11,201 bases of DNA from Gemmataceae bacterium. Lineage in GTDB: Bacteria; Planctomycetota; Planctomycetia; Gemmatales; Gemmataceae. A model generated the notes under the pieces. The model was given only the letters and a program-made list of their open reading frames with translations, searched no databases and was not told the DNA's origin. The stretch lies in the NCBI GenBank assembly GCA_017853285.1, contig JAFMJU010000076.1, positions 1 through 11,201 on the forward strand, given 5' to 3'. The position numbers and the translations under genes are program-made. Positions within the stretch are counted from its first letter, which is position 1, and each line of letters starts with the position of its first letter. Of this stretch, positions 6,588 to 11,201 are shown piece by piece.

Positions 6588-6745
6588 TGGTTTTCCCGGG
6601 TTTTTCCGCGCGGATTAAGCGTATCTCATGAAGATGCCAGTCCAATTTCCCACCATTAACTGGTAGGCTGGAATTTCTGCCAGCGTTCCTTTGCAAAGGT
6701 TTTTTCCCACCCCGGCCCTTGAATTTGATTCAGAGAGACGGCTCC
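6588..6745. promoter_or_regulatory. Divergent intergenic region between photolyase cluster and nadE
   Basis: This 158-bp region must hold the promoters for both directions. On the minus strand, TTGGAC, a 16-base spacer and TACGCT form a weak sigma70-like pair about 25-60 bases upstream of the photolyase start. On the plus strand, the palindrome CCTTTGCAAAGG (6688-6699) is followed by six Ts (6700-6705), about 40 bases before the nadE ATG. I see no clear operator for a MerR-type light regulator. Confidence 0.4.
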
Positions 6746-8800
6746 ATGTCCCAGGCGTTCGGTGGTTCCAAATCGATGGAACAGGGCAAGACCATCACCC
6801 CCTACGGTTTCGCGCGGGTGGCCACAGCGGTCCCGCAGTTGCACCTGGCGGACCCCAACGCCAACGCCCGCGAGACGGTGGAGATGCTGGCGGAGGCCGA
6901 TCGGGAAGGGGTGGATGTCATCGTATTCCCCGAGCTGGGCCTGACGGGATACACCTGCGGAGACCTGTTCGCCCAAAGCGCATTGCTGGACGCCGCGCTT
7001 GCCGCCCTGGAAACCGTTCGTCAGGCAACCCAGGAGGGGTACCAGGGGCTGGTGGTGGTGGGGTTGCCCGTTCGCCACCAGGGAAGACTGTTCAACTGTG
7101 CAGCCGTTTTGGCCCATGGCATGGTGCTGGGCCTGATCCCCAAAAGCCACCTTCCCAACCACCTTGAATTCTACGAGGCCCGCCATTTCGCACCGGGCAG
7201 GAGCCAGTCGGGCGGCATGGTGAAAACAGGAGACCGTCAGATACCTTTCGGGGTGGACCTGTTGTTTCCCCACCGTCAGATCCCGGGTTTGGTGGTCGGC
7301 GTGGAGATTTGTGAAGACCTTTGGGTTCCGGTCCCTCCGAGCTCCGCCCAAGCCATGGCGGGTGCCACGGTATTGTTGAACCTCTCGGCCAGTAATGAGG
7401 TGGTGGGGAAGGCCAGCTACCGTCGCACCCTGGTGCAGGCCCAATCGGGCCGCTGTCTGGCGGCCTACCTTTACGCCTCGGCAGGGGTGGGCGAATCCTC
7501 GAGCGACCTGGTGTTTGGCGGTCAAACACTTATTGCCGAAAGCGGCCAGATTCTGGCGGAGGGTAACAGGTTCAGCCACCACAATCGGCTGATGGTCGCC
7601 GACATCGACCTGCAAAAACTGGCTCACGACCGGCAGGTGTCGAGCACTTTCGCAGGGGACCCGGTTTCAGGGGGCACCTTCCGGTCGTTCGGGTGGGGTG
7701 TCGCTGAAAGGAAAAAGCCCGCGGAGGCCCCACTGCGCCGTGTGCTGGAGGCCAGCCCTTTTGTCCCGGCCCACCCGGCCACGCGGGACGAGCGTTGCGA
7801 GGAAATTTTTTCAATCCAGGTGGAAGGATTGGCCCGTCGCCTGCGTCAGGTTCCAGTCCGGAATCTGACCCTGGGGGTTTCCGGAGGGCTGGATTCCACA
7901 TTGGCCCTGATGGTCACGGTGGCTGCTTTGGACCGGCTGGCCTTGCCCAGGACACAGTTGCTGGGACTGTCGATGCCGGGGTTTGGCACCACCCGGCGCA
8001 CGCGGGAAAACGCTCGGGCCCTGATGCGTTTGCTGAAGGTAAGCGACGAGGAAATAGATATCCGGGCACTGACGCTCGAGGAACTGAAGGCCCAAAAACA
8101 CGATCCCTTCGGCATCAGCCTGGAGGGCAAATCGGTGGACAAAGTCCAAAAGGAGTTGGAGAACCTGCCCCGCCACGAGCGAAATGACCTCGTGTTTGAG
8201 AACACCCAGGCCCGGGTGCGGACCAGCCTGCTGATGAACAAGGGGTTCGCGCTGGGCACAGGGGACCTTTCCGAACTGGCTCTGGGATGGTGCACCTACA
8301 ACGCCGACCATATGAGCATGTATTCGGTGAACTCCTCGGTGCCCAAAAGTCTGGTGCGTTTCATGGTGGAGTGGATCGCCAACCATCGTCACGAGGGGGA
8401 AATCACGGAGCGGTTGCTGGATGTAGCCGCCACTCCCATTTCGCCGGAACTATTGCCGACCGGCCCGGGCGGAACGCCCGGCCAATCCACCGAGGACGCG
8501 GTGGGCCCGTACGAGTTGCACGATTTCTTCCTGTTCCATTTCCTCCGTCACGGGGCCAGCCCGGAGCGGATCCTTTGGCTGGCGATGCAGGCCCCTTTCC
8601 GGGGAACCTACACCGAGGAAGATATCCGCCGTCGTTTGCACCTTTTCCTGCTGCGTTTCTTTGGCCAGCAATACAAGCGGAATTGCCTGCCCGACGGACC
8701 CAAGGTGGGAACCGTCACCTTGTCCCCGCGCGGGGACTGGCGCATGCCGGCGGATGCGAACCCAAGCGCCTGGCTGGGTTGGATGTCGGGATCAAGATAG
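6746..8800 (+). CDS. nadE: Glutamine-dependent NAD+ synthetase
   Basis: 684 residues from the ATG at 6746, close to the size of other two-domain NadE proteins such as that of M. tuberculosis. It makes NAD+ from nicotinic acid adenine dinucleotide, ATP and glutamine, the last step of NAD synthesis, in the cytoplasm. The N-terminal nitrilase-type glutaminase domain carries its Glu-Lys-Cys set: E63 in VFPELGLTGYTCGDLF, K133 in LIPKSHLPN and C189 in GVEICEDLW. The C-terminal synthetase domain has the PP-loop ATP motif SGGLDS (379-384), then MPGFGTTRRT, ENTQARVRTSLLM (485-497) and GTGDLSELALGWCTYN (504-519). An in-frame TTG at 6719 would add nine residues. I prefer the ATG because GAGAGA lies about 10 bases upstream of it. 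The gene is divergent from the photolyase cluster and has no obvious operon partner downstream. Confidence 0.96.
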   Translation: MSQAFGGSKSMEQGKTITPYGFARVATAVPQLHLADPNANARETVEMLAEADREGVDVIVFPELGLTGYTCGDLFAQSALLDAALAALETVRQATQEGYQGLVVVGLPVRHQGRLFNCAAVLAHGMVLGLIPKSHLPNHLEFYEARHFAPGRSQSGGMVKTGDRQIPFGVDLLFPHRQIPGLVVGVEICEDLWVPVPPSSAQAMAGATVLLNLSASNEVVGKASYRRTLVQAQSGRCLAAYLYASAGVGESSSDLVFGGQTLIAESGQILAEGNRFSHHNRLMVADIDLQKLAHDRQVSSTFAGDPVSGGTFRSFGWGVAERKKPAEAPLRRVLEASPFVPAHPATRDERCEEIFSIQVEGLARRLRQVPVRNLTLGVSGGLDSTLALMVTVAALDRLALPRTQLLGLSMPGFGTTRRTRENARALMRLLKVSDEEIDIRALTLEELKAQKHDPFGISLEGKSVDKVQKELENLPRHERNDLVFENTQARVRTSLLMNKGFALGTGDLSELALGWCTYNADHMSMYSVNSSVPKSLVRFMVEWIANHRHEGEITERLLDVAATPISPELLPTGPGGTPGQSTEDAVGPYELHDFFLFHFLRHGASPERILWLAMQAPFRGTYTEEDIRRRLHLFLLRFFGQQYKRNCLPDGPKVGTVTLSPRGDWRMPADANPSAWLGWMSGSR

Positions 8801-9129
8801 GTTTTTATATCTATAAATGATTGGGTTTGGTTTCACGAAACCGGCCTGGTCAAGCGCCAACTGTCCGATCGGGCTGTCGCAGGCCTTGTTTTACCCAAAA
8901 ATTTTCGCCAACCGGTTCAAAGGCGGGCATTTTCCCATCGGGAAAAAGCATTTCAAACCCTACCACGGTTCCAACCGTAAAATGATTATCCGCGGATTTG
9001 CTTGCTTTTGAAAAGTGACCAATACTGCGGTTGTTGGCTCAATTGGCTGATTTATGCTTGGGTTGGGTTGTGACAGGTCCCGAACCCATTCGATTCCCAT
9101 CCACTGCTTGACTCCGCAGGAATAGCACC
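8801..9129. other. 329-bp noncoding region with small inverted and direct repeats
   Basis: I find no convincing gene here. The stretch is near 48% GC where sampled, below its coding neighbours. It holds TTTTCCC-atc-GGGAAAA at 8930-8946 (7-bp stem, extended by two further pairs past one mismatch, no U-run), ACGGTT-cc-AACCGT at 8965-8978, the palindrome ATCCGCGGAT at 8988-8997 and a small GGTTT/AAACC hairpin at 8829-8842. TTGG occurs at 9034, 9043, 9058 and 9063, including the direct repeat TTGGCT-CAA-TTGGCT. A weak promoter candidate for the protease is TTGTTG (9031), a 16-base spacer and TATGCT (9053). No clear Rho-independent terminator follows nadE. Confidence 0.5.
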
Positions 9130-11201
9130 ATGGGCTCCAGCAACCTTGGCCCCAGATTGTCACAGAAAATCTGGCTTGAACACCTGGAACGGCGCGATGT
9201 TCCGGCGGTTGTTCTGGACATGGATCTGGTGAAGCAGAACCCGGCGGATTTCCGCCAGGACACGATCCTGCTGAAACTGACCTCGCTGGACTCTCCCAAC
9301 TACAGTCCCAACGCTTACGCTCCGGGGTTGCAACTGGTCCAGAAGTACCAAATTCTCCCGAACCTGTATGAAGCGAGAATCACGGGCAAGACGCTCTACG
9401 AAACGCTGCAAAATCTGGCGCCGAGCAACAAGGTGGACCTGGTCCAGCCCAACGCCAAAATCACCGCCAACGCCATCCCGAACGACCCTAGCTTTTCCAA
9501 ACTGTACGCACTCAACAACACCAGCCAGACCGGTGGCAGGTTTGATGCGGACATTGATGGACCGGAGGCTTGGGATTCCTTTACCGGCAACGGCCAGACG
9601 GTTGTGGCGGTGATCGATACCGGGGTGGATTACACCCACCAGGATCTCAAGGAAAATATCTGGACCAATTCCCGCGAAATCGCGGGCAACGGGATGGATG
9701 ACGACGGCAATGGCTATGTGGACGACATCCACGGCTACGACTTTGCCAACAACGATCCGGACCCGATGGACGACAACGGGCACGGCACGCATGTCTCAGG
9801 AACCATCGGGGCGGTTGGGAACAACGGAATCGGTATTTCAGGTGTGTCCTGGCGCACCCGGATCATGGCCCTCAAGTTCCTCGACGCCTCGGGTAGTGGC
9901 TACCTTTCCGACGCCATCCGGGCCCTGGATTACGCGGTGGCCAACGGTGCCCGTATTTCCAACAACAGTTGGGGCGGTGGCGGATACGAGGCCACCCTTG
10001 GCCAGGCGATTTCCAAGGCCGCCGGGATGGGGCACATCTTTGTCGCAGCGGCCGGAAACTCGGCCGGTAACAACGATGTGACCGCCAGTTACCCCGCCAG
10101 CTACGCCTACGACAATGTGGTGGCAGTGGCCGCCACCGACCAGAACGACAACCTGGCTTCGTTCTCCAACTATGGCGCGACCACGGTGGATATCGCGGCA
10201 CCCGGGGTGAATATCTACAGCACACTGCCCGGAAACGCGTATGGGGCCTACAGTGGCACGTCCATGGCCACCCCCCATGTGGCGGGGGCTCTCGCGCTCT
10301 ATCTGGATGCCAATCCTTCCGCCTCCTCCTCGCAGGCCCTCGCCGCCTTGTACCAAGGGGCCGACTCGCTCGTTTCCTTGACCAATCGCGTGGCCGGTAG
10401 CAGGCGCTTGAACATCGGCAACATGTTAAAGGGGACATCCTCCACGCCGCCACCCACCGACCTTGCCGGTGCCAAGGTCACGAAGGGGCAATTCAACTCC
10501 GTCAACAACCAGGTCTCGAGCGCCACGCTGACCTTTTCCGAGGCGATCGACCCTGCCAGCTTTACCATCTCCGACCTGGTTTTCCGCGGTCCTTCAGGGG
10601 TGCTGCCAGTAACCGGTGTCACCCCGGTTTCCGGAAGCGGCAACCAGCAATTCACGGTCTCGTTCAATTCGTTCTCCCAAGCCGGAAACTACAACCTGCA
10701 GGTTGGACCCGGCGTTCAGGATGTCGCCGGCAACCTCATGGATCAGAATGGCAACGGGGTGAACGGCGAGTCGACCGACATTTTTAGCCTGGCCTGGTCC
10801 CAGCAGGCCCAAACGGTCTACAGCAACACCACCGATGTGACCATCAAGGACCTACGGACAGTTTCCTCCTCCATTCAGGTGGGGGCGGACCTGATTGTGG
10901 GTGACCTGAATGTGCGTCTTAATATCAGCCACACCTATGTGAGTGATCTGGTTCTTGTGGTTCAGGCTCCCTGGGGTTCCCAGTACACCCTGTTCAACCG
11001 GCGTGGCGGCAGTGGTGACCATTTGGTGAACACCTTGTTCGATGACCAGGCTGCCGCCGGGATCGCGCAGGGGGTGGCCCCGTTTACCGGTAGTTTCCGG
11101 CCCGAGGGCCCCCTATCCGGCGTGAACGGTCGCAACGCGAAGGGTACCTGGACCCTGTTTGTGTCTGATCGGCAAACACGGGATTCGGGCAAGCTGCTGG
11201 A
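9130..11201 (+). CDS. Subtilisin-like S8 serine protease with Ig-like and P domains (3' end outside window)
   Basis: 690 codons are present and the frame is still open at the window edge. The ATG at 9130 is the first after an in-frame TGA at 9109, with AGGA about 9 bases upstream. The N-terminus has no hydrophobic Sec signal; instead residues 13-26 (KIWLEHLERRDVPA) carry the planctomycete LExRxxPA motif. An inhibitor-type propeptide follows (about 40-115), then the S8 domain: D163 in VVAVIDTGVD, H218 in NGHGTHVSGT, oxyanion Asn310 in AAAGN and S378 in SGTSMATPHVAG, so the triad is complete. The Asp-rich loop NGMDDDGNGYVDD (187-199) is a likely calcium site. A bacterial Ig-like domain spans about 445-553 (TLTFSEAIDPASFTISDLVF) and a proprotein-convertase-type P-domain about 560-690 (ending GTWTLFVSD). 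It probably acts outside the cytoplasm in protein degradation or processing. Family-level calls are firm; substrate and location are inferred. Confidence 0.93.
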   Translation, partial: MGSSNLGPRLSQKIWLEHLERRDVPAVVLDMDLVKQNPADFRQDTILLKLTSLDSPNYSPNAYAPGLQLVQKYQILPNLYEARITGKTLYETLQNLAPSNKVDLVQPNAKITANAIPNDPSFSKLYALNNTSQTGGRFDADIDGPEAWDSFTGNGQTVVAVIDTGVDYTHQDLKENIWTNSREIAGNGMDDDGNGYVDDIHGYDFANNDPDPMDDNGHGTHVSGTIGAVGNNGIGISGVSWRTRIMALKFLDASGSGYLSDAIRALDYAVANGARISNNSWGGGGYEATLGQAISKAAGMGHIFVAAAGNSAGNNDVTASYPASYAYDNVVAVAATDQNDNLASFSNYGATTVDIAAPGVNIYSTLPGNAYGAYSGTSMATPHVAGALALYLDANPSASSSQALAALYQGADSLVSLTNRVAGSRRLNIGNMLKGTSSTPPPTDLAGAKVTKGQFNSVNNQVSSATLTFSEAIDPASFTISDLVFRGPSGVLPVTGVTPVSGSGNQQFTVSFNSFSQAGNYNLQVGPGVQDVAGNLMDQNGNGVNGESTDIFSLAWSQQAQTVYSNTTDVTIKDLRTVSSSIQVGADLIVGDLNVRLNISHTYVSDLVLVVQAPWGSQYTLFNRRGGSGDHLVNTLFDDQAAAGIAQGVAPFTGSFRPEGPLSGVNGRNAKGTWTLFVSDRQTRDSGKLL

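Noticed and set aside
6688..6705. CCTTTGCAAAGG plus T6 as a Rho-independent terminator
   Set aside because: The stem is only five base pairs, AT-rich, with a 2-base loop, too weak for an intrinsic terminator; kept only as a palindrome of interest.
6719..6745. TTG start giving nine more residues to NadE
   Set aside because: The ATG at 6746 has GAGAGA upstream; the extra residues are not part of the glutaminase domain.
6656..7627. 323-residue minus-strand frame opposite nadE
   Set aside because: nadE has all catalytic motifs in its own frame; the opposite frame is a product of high GC content.
8930..8946. Hairpin TTTTCCC-atc-GGGAAAA as the nadE terminator
   Set aside because: No U-run follows it and it lies 130 bases after the stop codon.
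8817..9011. 64-codon open frame just after nadE
   Set aside because: No ribosome-binding site precedes its ATG, the composition is not protein-like and it covers the small inverted repeats.

Overview
The window looks like a chromosomal segment of a planctomycete, probably of the Gemmatales/Gemmataceae type. The evidence is a fairly high GC content (about 60% by eye), a secreted protein resembling the DUF6263 family that is common in Planctomycetota, and a secreted-type subtilase that starts with the 'LExRxxPA' N-terminal motif typical of that phylum in place of a Sec signal peptide. The assignment rests on recognition, not on a search. I see no tRNA, rRNA, CRISPR array, insertion sequence or prophage gene.

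Layout. Bases 1-387 hold the 3' end of an RluA-type pseudouridine synthase gene. It converges on a minus-strand gene for an exported protein (481-1506), and one perfect 19-bp hairpin with A/T tails separates them and can stop transcription in both directions. After a divergent intergenic region with a 16-bp perfect palindrome comes a plus-strand gene for a NagB/glucosamine-6-phosphate isomerase-like protein (1736-2692). It ends 7 bp from the end of a minus-strand cluster.

The core of the window is that cluster, 6587 down to 2700, read on the minus strand: an iron-sulfur bacterial (6-4) photolyase of the PhrB/CryB type, a short-chain dehydrogenase (SDR) whose catalytic Tyr is replaced, and a class I CPD-type photolyase with an intact Trp triad. 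It looks like a light-dependent DNA repair operon covering both major UV photoproducts, with an apparently non-canonical SDR between the two enzymes. Divergent from it, on the plus strand, is a two-domain glutamine-dependent NAD+ synthetase (6746-8800). A 329-bp, more AT-rich noncoding stretch with small inverted and direct repeats follows. The window ends inside a large S8 serine protease gene with a propeptide, a subtilase domain, an Ig-like domain and a P-domain (9130 to the edge).

The points most worth a second look are the Tyr-less SDR between two photolyases, the altered active-site motif of the NagB-like protein, the protease's LExRxxPA start in place of a Sec signal, and the palindromes near 1540 and 1795.
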